DNA of 64,000 nt from Streptomyces drozdowiczii (lineage in GTDB: Bacteria; Actinomycetota; Actinomycetes; Streptomycetales; Streptomycetaceae): NCBI RefSeq assembly GCF_026167665.1, contig NZ_CP098740.1, forward strand, positions 3,038,001 through 3,102,000, written 5' to 3'. Of the stretch, positions 34,912 to 42,714 are shown one piece after another. The notes under the pieces are model-generated. The model worked only from the letters and a program-made list of their open reading frames with translations. It had not been told where the DNA came from and ran no database searches. The position numbers and the translations under genes are program-made. Each line of letters begins with the position of its first letter. Position 1 is the first letter of the stretch.

Positions 34912-35510
34912 TCACCCCGACGGCTTCGCCCGTACGTGCATCCGTTCGCCCTGGGGTCCGAACAGGCTCAGGAACTCCACCGGGTCCGGCCCCGCCGCCC
35001 CCACCAGTGCGGGGTGTGGGTGTCGAACTCGGCCGCCTCGCCCGCTGTCAGGACCAGGTCGTGGTCGCCCAGGACCAGTCGGAGCCGGCCGGAGAGGACG
35101 TACAGCCACTCGTAGCCCTCGTGGACCCGTTGCTCGACCGGGCCGGTCGGGCCCGTCGCGCCCGGCATGACCTGCTTGTACGCGTTCACGCCGCCCAGAT
35201 GCCGGGTCAGCGGGACAAAGGTCATCCCGTGGCGCTTGAAGGGGCGGAACGTCACCCGAGGGTCCCCCGTGTCCGGCGCGCCGACCAGTTCGTCGAGCTG
35301 GACGCCGTACGCCTTCGCCAGGGGCAGCAGCAGCTCAAGGGTCGGTTTGCGGCCGCCCGACTCCAGGCGGGAGAGCGTGCTCAGCGAGATGCCCGTCGTC
35401 TCGCTGAGCTGCGTCAGCGTCGTCCCGCGCTCGGTCCGCAGCGCCCGCAGCCGGGGGCCGACGCCCGTCAGGACGGCGGCCAGGTCCTCGTCACCCATCG
35501 GATCTGCCAT
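34912..35510 (-). pseudogene. XRE-cupin transcriptional regulator, C-terminus frameshifted
   Basis: The N-terminal XRE helix-turn-helix (LRALRTERGTTLTQLSETTG, ISLSTLSRLESGGRKPT) is followed by a cupin_2 domain (VEQRVHEGYEWLYVLSGRLR, LVLTAGEAAEFDTHTPHWWG). This is the usual small-molecule-responsive regulator layout. The natural C-terminus, AAGPDPVEFLSLFGPQGERM and on to a stop at 34912, is in the next frame. The shift lies in TGGTGGGGGCGG at about 35003-35014; a sixth G restores 199 residues. As written, translation ends RRGRTRWSS a few codons later, losing the last cupin strand. The ATG at 35510 is preferred. Confidence 0.85.
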
Positions 35511-35542
35511 GGTTCCATTTGCCGACCCGGCAACGCACCTTG

Positions 35543-36193
35543 TCAAACGGGGTCGCCCTCCGCCGGGCCGATCATCGCCATCGACAGCCGCGTGAACTCA
35601 CTGGTCAGCCACGACGGCGGCACCTGCCGGGGCCGCCGCCCGTGGTGCGCCAGCAGCTCGTCCACCGACCGCGTCAGCACCTTCACCACGACCGCGAGGT
35701 CACCGTCCACCCCGTGCCCCCGCGTCCGGGCCCGCTCCGACTCCGCCGTCAGGAACTCCACCCACACCGAGCGCCACATCGTGAGGTGCTCCTCCATCGC
35801 CCGGCTCACGCCCAGCACCTCCACGAAGGCCACCCGCGCCGCCTGCGGGTCCCGCGTCACGGCCCGGACATACGCGTCGAAGAGCCTGCGGACCCGCTCC
35901 TCGGTCGGACACGTCTCCATGCCCTCCGCCGCCAGCTCCGCCTGCGCGGCCTGCATCCCGGCCATCGCGACCTCGTCGTACAGGTCGGTCAGCAGCGCCT
36001 CGCGCGAGGCGAACTCGCGGTGGAAGTCCCGGACCTCCACCTGCGCCTCCGCACACAGGTCCTCGACGGACGTGTGCGCGTAGCCGTACACCGCGAACAA
36101 CGTCCGCCCGGCCGCCATGAGTTGCGCACGCACCCGCGCGGGGTCGCGCACCGCTCGTACGCCGTCCCAAAGCTCCACCACGGTATCCACCAC
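35543..36193 (-). CDS. TetR family transcriptional regulator
   Basis: This 216-residue regulator has an N-terminal TetR HTH (VRAQLMAAGRTLFAVYGYAH, TSVEDLCAEAQVEVRDFHRE) and an all-helical ligand-binding C-domain including RVRRLFDAYVRAVTRDPQAA. The recognition helix carries an unusual acidic stretch (AEAQVEVRDF). It lies 33 bp upstream of the XRE-cupin gene on the same strand, so the two regulators may share a transcript. The target is unknown. Confidence 0.9.
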   Translation of the reverse strand: MVDTVVELWDGVRAVRDPARVRAQLMAAGRTLFAVYGYAHTSVEDLCAEAQVEVRDFHREFASREALLTDLYDEVAMAGMQAAQAELAAEGMETCPTEERVRRLFDAYVRAVTRDPQAARVAFVEVLGVSRAMEEHLTMWRSVWVEFLTAESERARTRGHGVDGDLAVVVKVLTRSVDELLAHHGRRPRQVPPSWLTSEFTRLSMAMIGPAEGDPV

Positions 36194-36289
36194 GGGTCCT
36201 CCTCAGTCCGTACCGGCCCCCGAGCCACCACTGTCCCCGCCCCGCCGCATCCACGGCAAAGACCGCCACACCACGAACGGACGTGCGCC

Positions 36290-37237
36290 TCAGTGCGCTG
36301 CGGCGTCCTCTTCCAGGATCGTCGCGACCCTTTCCCGCCAGGGCTGACGCCGTGGCGGGTACTTCGCGAAGTGCGCCTCCTCGGCCGCCTGCTGGGCGCA
36401 CGGGCCGCACAGCGTCTCGTCCGCCCTGGGCCGGAACACATGCTCCGGCCCGTCCCCCTCGCACGTCACCGGCCGCCTCACCGTCGCCACCGGCGCGATC
36501 GGCGCGGGTGCCTCCGGCAGCTTGTGCACGAGGCGGTGGCGTACGAAGCCGTAGGCCGACCGCACGCCCTCCGCCGGGAGGGCGTTCACCAGCGCCTGCC
36601 GCAGCTCCGCCGCCTTCACGCCCCGCCGCAGCCAGTCCGCCGCCGTCCCGGAGAGGCTGCGCGCCTCGCGTACGCCGAGGTGCAGTTGCGGGTTCGCGTG
36701 CCGCAGCGAGAGCAACACACGTTCCGCCTGGACCACTTCCGGGTCGGCCTCCGCGACCGGCTCCGACGATGCGGCCGCAGGCGCTTCGGTGGGTGGGTGG
36801 GGGGTGTTCTTCTCCCGTTCTTCCTCAACCTCTGGTTGGGGACCACCGACCGACCGAGTGCCCGCCTGACCGCCCGCCGGTGACCGATCAGCCGGTTTGG
36901 CCTGCGCCTTCGCGCCCCTGAGCCTCCGCGCCTCCTCGTCCGTGAGCGGCACGTTGGAGAACAGCTGATCAGTCATCCACAGCCCGCCTTGGCCCTGCCG
37001 ACGCCACTCATGGACGTAACCGGCCTCCTTCAGCTGGGACTTGGCCCGCTGATACGCCCGGCCCTTGATGCCCAGCCTCTTCGCGTGATCGCTCAGCGCT
37101 TCGCTCGCGCAGGACTCGGGCAAACCCTGCACATACATGATCAGAACCTTGGCGTCACTGCTCAGATTCGGATGACGTACGACATCGTGCGCGGCCTTCA
37201 CATAGGCACGGGAGGGCGAGATAGCATGCCAGAGCAT
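36290..37237 (-). CDS. Helix-turn-helix domain protein (replication-initiator-like N-terminus)
   Basis: The product of about 315 residues has an N-terminal winged-helix region (PSRAYVKAAHDVVRHPNLSS, DAKVLIMYVQGLPESCASEA, then HAKRLGIKGRAYQRAKSQLK) like a Streptomyces family of HTH proteins often found in accessory regions. A Pro/Glu-rich linker follows. The C-terminus has a possible zinc site (VTCEGDGPEHVFRPRADETL, CGPCAQQAAEEAHF). The ATG at 37237 has GAGG about 10 bases upstream; 37261 is an alternative. Function is not established; DNA binding is inferred. Confidence 0.7.
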   Translation of the reverse strand: MLWHAISPSRAYVKAAHDVVRHPNLSSDAKVLIMYVQGLPESCASEALSDHAKRLGIKGRAYQRAKSQLKEAGYVHEWRRQGQGGLWMTDQLFSNVPLTDEEARRLRGAKAQAKPADRSPAGGQAGTRSVGGPQPEVEEEREKNTPHPPTEAPAAASSEPVAEADPEVVQAERVLLSLRHANPQLHLGVREARSLSGTAADWLRRGVKAAELRQALVNALPAEGVRSAYGFVRHRLVHKLPEAPAPIAPVATVRRPVTCEGDGPEHVFRPRADETLCGPCAQQAAEEAHFAKYPPRRQPWRERVATILEEDAAAH

Positions 37238-37347
37238 CTTCGGTGGACCTCGTGAATCCATCAGTGGGTGAAGGCCCCCGGACCGGGTGTTGGTAGCGCC
37301 CCCGGGGGCCGCCCCGTGCGCGATGCGCACGGAGCGTAACGACGCGA

Positions 37348-37773
37348 TCACCGTACAGCAGAAATTCCGTCCGACACCACCTTGGCTACCAGCTCGAACA
37401 GAAGTGCTGTATCCACGAACGGATCCTCGGCCGTCGGCTCCGAACGCCAGTCCAGCGGGTACGTCAGCCCGCCGAGCGCGGGCACGCCCACGAAGTCCGA
37501 GCCCCTGCGCACGAGCGCATCCGCACCCGCCGGCCAGCGGTACGCACGCGCCGTGCCGGGCTCGACCAGGAAGTACATGCTCCGCGCCCCGATCCGCGAG
37601 CGGATGATCGGACCGGCCTGGAAATCCGTGAACTGCATGATCTCGTACGCGACTTGCTCTCCGAGCGCGCCGGAGATCCGAACCGCGTCGAAGTGAATGC
37701 CGGCGTGACGCAGGGCGTGACCGCTGGCGGGGATCCAGTTGGGCACCGGGTTCGGTGAATTTTTCTGTTCCAT
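37348..37773 (-). CDS. Hypothetical protein
   Basis: This 141-residue soluble protein (MEQKNSPNPVPNWIPASGHA) includes HFDAVRISGALGEQVAYEIM and ARSMYFLVEPGTARAYRWPA. This pattern, with 'WIPASGHALRHAG...FDAVR', is typical of a Streptomyces hypothetical family with a fold reminiscent of primase-polymerase N-domains, but I cannot confirm this. It starts at 37773 and lies upstream of the HTH gene in the same direction. It is divergent from the TTA-containing XRE gene. Confidence 0.6.
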   Translation of the reverse strand: MEQKNSPNPVPNWIPASGHALRHAGIHFDAVRISGALGEQVAYEIMQFTDFQAGPIIRSRIGARSMYFLVEPGTARAYRWPAGADALVRRGSDFVGVPALGGLTYPLDWRSEPTAEDPFVDTALLFELVAKVVSDGISAVR

Positions 37774-37854
37774 ACGGTAAGCGTCGGCGTCCGCACTTAA
37801 CGTGACCAGGGACACAGGACGTCTGTGCACTCTTGTGAACTTGGAGGTGGGGCT

Positions 37855-38673
37855 GTGCACTCCAGTAGTACTGGCGACGGGACCGCTGAGATGTTCGGTG
37901 CGCTATTACGGCACTACCGCGAGCTGGCCACCCTGTCCCAGGAGGCGTTGGGGCTCAGGATCGGCTTCTCCAAGTCGCAGGTGGCGATGGTGGAGCGGGG
38001 CCACAGGCCGCCGAAGGGGAACTTCGTCCCGAAGTCGGACTCGGCGACGGGGGCGAACGGTGCGCTGATCGCTGCGGCGTTGAAGCTGAAGTTCAGCCAC
38101 CTGGCCACCTGGTTCGGCCCGTTCGCCGAAGAGGAAGCCAAAGCCACGATGAGGCACGAGTACGAGTGCCACGTCGTGCCCGGGCTCCTCCAGACGGAGG
38201 ATCACGCCCGAGCCATGTTTCGCGGGGCCTGCCCGCCCATCGAGGACGACGAGATCGAAGGCAGGGTCGCCGCTCGCCTCGCGCGGCAGGCCCTGCTGAC
38301 CCGCAGGCCGCTGCCGGATATCAGCTTCGTCCTGGAAGTAAGCGCGCTCACACGTCCCATCGGCGGACGGGATGTGCACCGCGCACAGCTTCAGCACATC
38401 CTCGAGGTGAGTCAGCTGCGGCATGTGCACATTCAAGTGATGTCGCCACATAGGGAGACGCACGTCGGTCTGAGTGGCCCCTTCGTCCTCCTGGAGACCG
38501 AAGACCGGCGGCGACTGGCGTACCTGGAGGTGCAAAGCCGGAACTTCCTCGTAAGCGAACAACAGCACTTGGCAGACTTGTTCGCTACGTATGGCATGCT
38601 GCGAGCCCAGGCTCTTAGCCCTGAAGAGTCGCGCGAGTTGATCAAGCAGATGGTGAAGGACTATGAGCACTGA
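37855..38673 (+). CDS. XRE/Scr1-type regulator (DUF5753) with a TTA codon
   Basis: This protein of about 272 residues starts at GTG 37855 with GGAGG 7 bases upstream. The HTH reads LRHYRELATLSQEALGLRIG and FSKSQVAMVERGHRPPKGNF. The DUF5753 domain includes HEYECHVVPGLLQTEDHARA, VLEVSALTRPIGG and PFVLLETEDRRRLAYLEVQS. Codon 37906-37908 is TTA, which is very rare in Streptomyces genes and needs the developmental tRNA BldA. It overlaps a DUF397 gene, making a WhiJ-like regulator/DUF397 pair. Such pairs often control development or behave like antitoxin modules. Confidence 0.9.
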   Translation: MHSSSTGDGTAEMFGALLRHYRELATLSQEALGLRIGFSKSQVAMVERGHRPPKGNFVPKSDSATGANGALIAAALKLKFSHLATWFGPFAEEEAKATMRHEYECHVVPGLLQTEDHARAMFRGACPPIEDDEIEGRVAARLARQALLTRRPLPDISFVLEVSALTRPIGGRDVHRAQLQHILEVSQLRHVHIQVMSPHRETHVGLSGPFVLLETEDRRRLAYLEVQSRNFLVSEQQHLADLFATYGMLRAQALSPEESRELIKQMVKDYEH

Positions 38674-38902
38674 CCTTGAGTGGTTCAAGAGCAGCTACAG
38701 CGGCCCGGACAGCGGCAACTGCATCGAGGTCGCACTCTCCTGGTCCAAGTCCAGCTACAGCGGCCAGAACGGCGGCGACTGCGTCGAGGTCGCCACCTGC
38801 CCCCACACCGTCCACATCCGCGACTCCAAGGACACCACCGTCCCCGCGCTCGCCGTCTCCCCCGCCGCCTGGGACACGTTCATCCGGCACACCACCGCGT
38901 AA
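38663..38902 (+). CDS. DUF397 protein with a duplicated core
   Basis: This is a 79-residue protein. DUF397 proteins usually have one W-x-K-S-S-Y-S-G...C-V-E-V-A unit followed by a strand pair and VSPAAWDTFI. Here the first unit occurs twice: WFKSSYSGPDSGNCIEVA and WSKSSYSGQNGGDCVEVA, then PHTVHIRDSKDTTVPALAVS. It overlaps the preceding regulator by 11 bp. Partners of XRE/DUF5753 regulators of this kind are thought to act together with the regulator. Confidence 0.9.
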   Translation: MSTDLEWFKSSYSGPDSGNCIEVALSWSKSSYSGQNGGDCVEVATCPHTVHIRDSKDTTVPALAVSPAAWDTFIRHTTA

Positions 38903-38909
38903 CGCGGCG

Positions 38910-39707
38910 CTACGCGCCGTCCCGCGCCGCGAACACCTCACGCGCGGCCGTGAGGCCGTTGAGCGCGGCCGGGAAACCGGCGTAACCGGCCATCTGCGTA
39001 ATGACCTCCACGGCCTCCTCCCGCGTGCCGCCCACGTTGAGCAGGCCGTGGAGGTGTACGCGGAGCTGCGGGCCGACCGTGCCGAGGGCGGTGCAGAGGG
39101 CGACGGTGACGAGTTCGCGGGTCGGGAGGTCGAGGCCCGTACGGGAGTACACGTCGCCGAAGGAGAATTCGAGCACGTAGCGGGCGAGGTCGGGCGCGAT
39201 GTCCTTGAGGGAGTCGATGACCTGCTGCCCGGCGTGGCCGTCGATATCGGCGAGGGCCTGCTGACCGCGTACGAAGCGGTCGCCGCCCGGGGCGTCGGTG
39301 GCGGGGACGAACGGGCCGTCGTCGGGGCGGGACTCGAAGACCTCGCGGGCGGCGGTGAGGCCGTTGAGGGCGGCGGGGAATCCGGCGTAGACGCAGACGT
39401 GGATCAGCACCTCCACGATCTCCTGGCGCGTACAGCCGACGTTGAGCGCGCCGCCGATGTGGAAGCGGAGCTGCGGCGCGGCGTTGCCCATCGCGGCGAG
39501 GGCGGCGACGGTGCTCAACTGGCGCTGGCGGCGGGTGAGTCCGGGGCGGGTGTAGATGTCCCCGAAGCCGAACTCCACGATGTAGCGGCCCATGTGGGGG
39601 GCGATGTCGGCGAGGCCGTCGAGGACGGCGTCCTGGGCTCCGTTCGCGACCTCGCTGAGGGCCGCGTAACCACGCTCGTACCGGTCGTTCTGCTGTTCGG
39701 TGCTCAT
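38910..39707 (-). CDS. Tandem carboxymuconolactone decarboxylase (CMD) protein
   Basis: This 265-residue protein contains two copies of the CMD/AhpD-like fold. Repeat 1 has FGFGDIYTRPGLTRRQRQLS and LNVGCTRQEIVEVLIHVCVY. Repeat 2 has FSFGDVYSRTGLDLPTRELV and LNVGGTREEAVEVITQMAGY. Both end AGFPAALNGLTAAREVF. No AhpD-type CxxC pair is seen; each repeat has at most isolated Cys residues, so peroxidase function is unlikely. Upstream, a perfect palindrome suggests regulation by a MerR-like factor. It converges with the DUF397 gene. Confidence 0.88.
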   Translation of the reverse strand: MSTEQQNDRYERGYAALSEVANGAQDAVLDGLADIAPHMGRYIVEFGFGDIYTRPGLTRRQRQLSTVAALAAMGNAAPQLRFHIGGALNVGCTRQEIVEVLIHVCVYAGFPAALNGLTAAREVFESRPDDGPFVPATDAPGGDRFVRGQQALADIDGHAGQQVIDSLKDIAPDLARYVLEFSFGDVYSRTGLDLPTRELVTVALCTALGTVGPQLRVHLHGLLNVGGTREEAVEVITQMAGYAGFPAALNGLTAAREVFAARDGA

Positions 39708-39724
39708 GGGGAGGACGGTAGGAG

Positions 39725-39740
39725 TTGGAGTGCACTCCAA
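39725..39740. promoter_or_regulatory. Perfect 16-bp palindrome upstream of the CMD gene
   Basis: The sequence TTGGAGTGCACTCCAA is perfectly symmetric and lies 18 bp upstream of the CMD start at 39707, between divergent genes. GAGTGCACTC-type symmetry near a promoter is characteristic of MerR-family operators. No MerR gene is nearby in the window. Confidence 0.6.
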
Positions 39741-39801
39741 CGCAAGCGCGCCCCGCGAAAACGGGTGGGGCGGGGGCGCGGGCGGCTGCGATGATGCCCG
39801 G

Positions 39802-40455
39802 ATGGACGTGCCGACCCCGATCGATCCGGACACCTGGCCGCGCCGGGAGCACTTCGCACATTACCGGCGCCGGGTGCCGTGCACGTACTCGATGACGGTG
39901 GAGGTGGACGTCACGGCGTTCACGGCCGCGCTGCGGCGGTCGCCGCGCAAGTCGTACGTGGCGCAGGTGTGGGCGCTGGCGACGGTGGTGAACCGGCACG
40001 AGGAATTCCGGCTCTGCCTGACGGAGTCGGGGGACCCGGCGGTGTGGCCGGTGGTGCACCCGGCGTTCACGGTGTTCAACGCGGAACGGGAGACGTTCGC
40101 GTGCGTGTGGGCGCCGTACGACGCGGATTTCGGCGCCTTCCACGACGCGGCGGCCCCGCTGCTGGCGGAGCACGCGGGCGCGACGTCGTTCTTCCCCCAG
40201 GGCCCGCCCCCGCCGAACGCCTTCGACGTATCGAGCCTCCCGTGGCGCGCCTTCACCGGCTTCAACCTCAACATCCGCGACCCCTACGACCACTTGGCCC
40301 CGATCTTCACGCTGGGCCGCTACGTGTCGCGCGGCGACCGCGTCCTCCTCCCCCTGGCGGTGCAGGTACACCACGCGGCAGCGGACGGCTTCCACACGGC
40401 GCGGCTGATCAACGACCTGGAAGCCCTGCTCGCGAATCCGGCGGACTGGCTGTAG
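39802..40455 (+). CDS. Chloramphenicol acetyltransferase-like acyltransferase (type A CAT fold)
   Basis: This 217-residue protein has the type A CAT layout: TWPRREHFAHYRRRVPCTYS at the N-terminus, HEEFRLCLTESGDPAVWPVV, and the catalytic loop AVQVHHAAADGFHTARLIND with the active-site His (canonical H-H-A-x-x-D-G). The length matches CAT. It could inactivate chloramphenicol or acylate another hydroxyl substrate. Resistance is not proven by sequence. Confidence 0.9.
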   Translation: MDVPTPIDPDTWPRREHFAHYRRRVPCTYSMTVEVDVTAFTAALRRSPRKSYVAQVWALATVVNRHEEFRLCLTESGDPAVWPVVHPAFTVFNAERETFACVWAPYDADFGAFHDAAAPLLAEHAGATSFFPQGPPPPNAFDVSSLPWRAFTGFNLNIRDPYDHLAPIFTLGRYVSRGDRVLLPLAVQVHHAAADGFHTARLINDLEALLANPADWL

Positions 40456-40589
40456 GGCGCGGCGGCGTTGCGATGCCCCCGTTCGGGTGAACAAATCCAG
40501 CCGCCCAAGAACAGGCGCCCTTGACGCTGCCCAGTCGGCGGACGACGCTCATGCAACAGGACGCAACCGAGTAGCTGGGGGTCGACGTC

Positions 40590-40835
40590 ATGGCTTTACT
40601 GCTCTTCGGCAAGGACCCGAACACCAACGGCGACAACTGCCCGACCGTGTGGGTGGACGACGTGTCGGCCGATCTCGTGGTGCAGGGCTGGAAGGCGGAC
40701 GAGGGCACGGAAGCGGAATGCCTGGCGGTCGGGCAGATCCCCGACTCCGAAGCGGTGATCCGTATCCCCGCGCGCATGGTGCCGCTGATCAGGAAGGCGT
40801 GTGATGAGGCCGAGCAGCGTTCCGCCGTTCAGTGA
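40590..40835 (+). CDS. Small hypothetical protein upstream of DUF6879 gene
   Basis: This 81-residue protein, MALLLFGKDPNTNGDNCPTV then GQIPDSEAVIRIPARMVPLI, overlaps the DUF6879 gene by about 32 bp. Small proteins with this VQGW-x9-L-x-V-G-x-I-P-x-x-E-x-x-I-R-I-P layout commonly precede DUF6879 in Streptomyces, so I consider it real. The function is unknown; coupling with the next two genes is likely. Confidence 0.75.
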   Translation: MALLLFGKDPNTNGDNCPTVWVDDVSADLVVQGWKADEGTEAECLAVGQIPDSEAVIRIPARMVPLIRKACDEAEQRSAVQ

Positions 40836-41328
40836 GCTGATCGGGGAGTGCCGTCGTTCGGCCGTCCATCTCGAACTCCGGGACACCTACGAGGGATACG
40901 ACGACGGCGGACGGTTCGCCGAGTGGAAGCGGGAGGGCGGGATCACGCCCGCCTTCGAGGAGGACTTCCGGGCGTGGACCGGCCTGGTACGCGAGACCGT
41001 GGCCCGTGGCGTCGAGATGCGGCGCGTCCGGGTCGTGTCCGTACCGGTCAGCGAGTACATCCGCTTCGAGTACGAGGCGACGCACCTGAACGAGGAGGCC
41101 GGCGAACAGGTGCGCTGGTTGCCACGCACCGAGGCCGCCACCCTGCTCGTGCCGGGCGCCGACCTGTGGATCTTCGATGACCGGGCGATCCGCTTCGGGC
41201 ACTTCACCGGGGACGGTGCACTGGTCCGCAACGAGATGTGCCACGACGCCTCGGTGATCGAGAAGTTCAGCGAGGCGTTCGAGACCATCTGGAAACGCGC
41301 GACCCCGCACGACCTGTTCACGGCCTGA
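40804..41328 (+). CDS. DUF6879 family protein
   Basis: This 174-residue protein has GECRRSAVHLELRDTYEGYD, WTGLVRETVARGVEMRRVRV, EYIRFEYEATHLNEEAGEQV and LWIFDDRAIRFGHFTGDGAL. This is the DUF6879 pattern, often encoded immediately before an Scr1-type XRE regulator. ATG 40804 follows a GTG at 40801; either is possible. The gap to the following regulator is 12 bp. The family probably acts with that regulator, but the biochemical role is unknown. Confidence 0.88.
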   Translation: MRPSSVPPFSELIGECRRSAVHLELRDTYEGYDDGGRFAEWKREGGITPAFEEDFRAWTGLVRETVARGVEMRRVRVVSVPVSEYIRFEYEATHLNEEAGEQVRWLPRTEAATLLVPGADLWIFDDRAIRFGHFTGDGALVRNEMCHDASVIEKFSEAFETIWKRATPHDLFTA

Positions 41329-41340
41329 CCCAGCCCGCTC

Positions 41341-42192
41341 ATGCCCCGGTACCAGTCATCCAGCGTCGAAGGCGCCCGCAAGGCTGTCGCGGCACGACTC
41401 CGCGAAGTGCGGTTGGACGGTGGCCTGAAGGGGCATGAGCTGGCAGCCCGCTGTGGCTGGCACAAGTCCAAGACCTCACGGATCGAGAGCGCCCGCACGC
41501 CTCCGTCCGACGCCGACATCCGCGCGTGGTGTGCCGCCTGTGGTGCCGACGGCGAGGCGGACGACATCGTGGCGGCCTCCCGTACGGCCGATTCCATGTA
41601 CCTGGAATGGAAGCGGCTCCAGCGCACCGGACTGCGGCGCCTGCAAGAGGCACGCATGCCGCTGTACGAGCGCACCAAGCTGCATCGGGGCTACGCCTCG
41701 CACGTCGTGCCCGGACTCTTCCAGACACCCGCCTACGCCGCAGCGCTGCTGTCGTCCGTGAGCCGATTCCACGGCACGCCCGACGACACGGAAGCGGCCG
41801 TCGACGCGCGCATGGCTCGCGCCCGTGTGCTGCACCAGGGAAGCCACCGCTTCGCGCTGCTCATCGAGGAGGCGGTCCTGCGGTACCAGGTGGGCGACGC
41901 CGAAGCGATGGCGGGCCAGCTTGGCCACCTGCTGTCGGTCATGTCTCTGCCTGCCGTCTCCGTGGGCGTCATCCCGTTTTCCGCCCAAGGCCGCGGCATG
42001 TGGACTCTCGAGACCTTCGACGTCTTCGATGATCAGCGCGTACATGTGGAACTGCTGACGGCTCAGGTCACCCTGACCGCACCGAGTGAGGTCGGCATGT
42101 ACATCAAGGCTTGGACGGACCTGCGCGGCATCGCCGTCTACGGGGCGAGTGCCCGCTCGCTCGTGGCAGATGCCCTCGGGGCACTGGGCTGA
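41341..42192 (+). CDS. XRE/Scr1-type regulator (DUF5753)
   Basis: This 283-residue protein has an N-terminal HTH (VAARLREVRLDGGLKGHELA, ARCGWHKSKTSRIESARTPP) and a DUF5753 domain (LHRGYASHVVPGLFQTPAYA, LLIEEAVLRYQVGDAEAMAG, SVGVIPFSAQGRGMW). It contains no TTA codon that I noticed. It follows the DUF6879 gene by 12 bp, and a NUDIX gene starts 66 bp downstream. Scr1-type proteins are Streptomyces conserved regulators that work with small partner proteins. Confidence 0.92.
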   Translation: MPRYQSSSVEGARKAVAARLREVRLDGGLKGHELAARCGWHKSKTSRIESARTPPSDADIRAWCAACGADGEADDIVAASRTADSMYLEWKRLQRTGLRRLQEARMPLYERTKLHRGYASHVVPGLFQTPAYAAALLSSVSRFHGTPDDTEAAVDARMARARVLHQGSHRFALLIEEAVLRYQVGDAEAMAGQLGHLLSVMSLPAVSVGVIPFSAQGRGMWTLETFDVFDDQRVHVELLTAQVTLTAPSEVGMYIKAWTDLRGIAVYGASARSLVADALGALG

Positions 42193-42258
42193 AATCGGCG
42201 TGCAACTACGTAGAACCTGCTCGGTGACAGGGCTGCGGACGCTCTAGCGTTGCGGTCC

Positions 42259-42714
42259 ATGAAACAGATCGTTGCCCGCGCGTGGAAGCTGATGCGCGGC
42301 CCGCTGCAATGGCGTGTCCTGTGGTTCGCACACGCCAAGTTCATGGTCGGCGTCACCGGTGTCGTGCGCAACGAGGCCGGGGAAGTCCTGCTCCTGAAGC
42401 ACCGCATGTGGCCGGCCGACCGGCCCTGGGGCCTTCCGACCGGGTACGCCGTCAAGGGCGAGGAGTTCCCGATGACGGTGGTGCGTGAAGTCCGGGAGGA
42501 GACCGGCCTCGTCGTGGTGCCGGGTCGGCTCGTCCAGGTGACCAGCGGCTACAGGCTCCGCGTGGAGATCGCGTACGAGGCTCTGCACGTCGGAGGAACG
42601 CTCAAGATCGACAGCTTCGAGATCCTGGAGGCGCAGTGGTTCAGCCCGGACACGCTCCCGGAAGGGTTGCAGGAGTCCCACGTCCAGCTCATCAAGTCGG
42701 CGCCCACGCCTTGA
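42259..42714 (+). CDS. NUDIX hydrolase
   Basis: This protein of about 151 residues has the Nudix box GYAVKGEEFPMTVVREVREE and TGL (G-x5-E-x7-R-E-V-x-E-E-T-G-L), giving a complete metal-binding site. The flanking VTGVVRNEAGEVLLLKHRMW and WGLPTG are typical. It hydrolyses a nucleoside-diphosphate-linked compound; the substrate is not predictable. The C-terminus overlaps a possible TTG start of the next gene (TTGA), suggesting coupling with an unknown protein. Confidence 0.93.
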   Translation: MKQIVARAWKLMRGPLQWRVLWFAHAKFMVGVTGVVRNEAGEVLLLKHRMWPADRPWGLPTGYAVKGEEFPMTVVREVREETGLVVVPGRLVQVTSGYRLRVEIAYEALHVGGTLKIDSFEILEAQWFSPDTLPEGLQESHVQLIKSAPTP

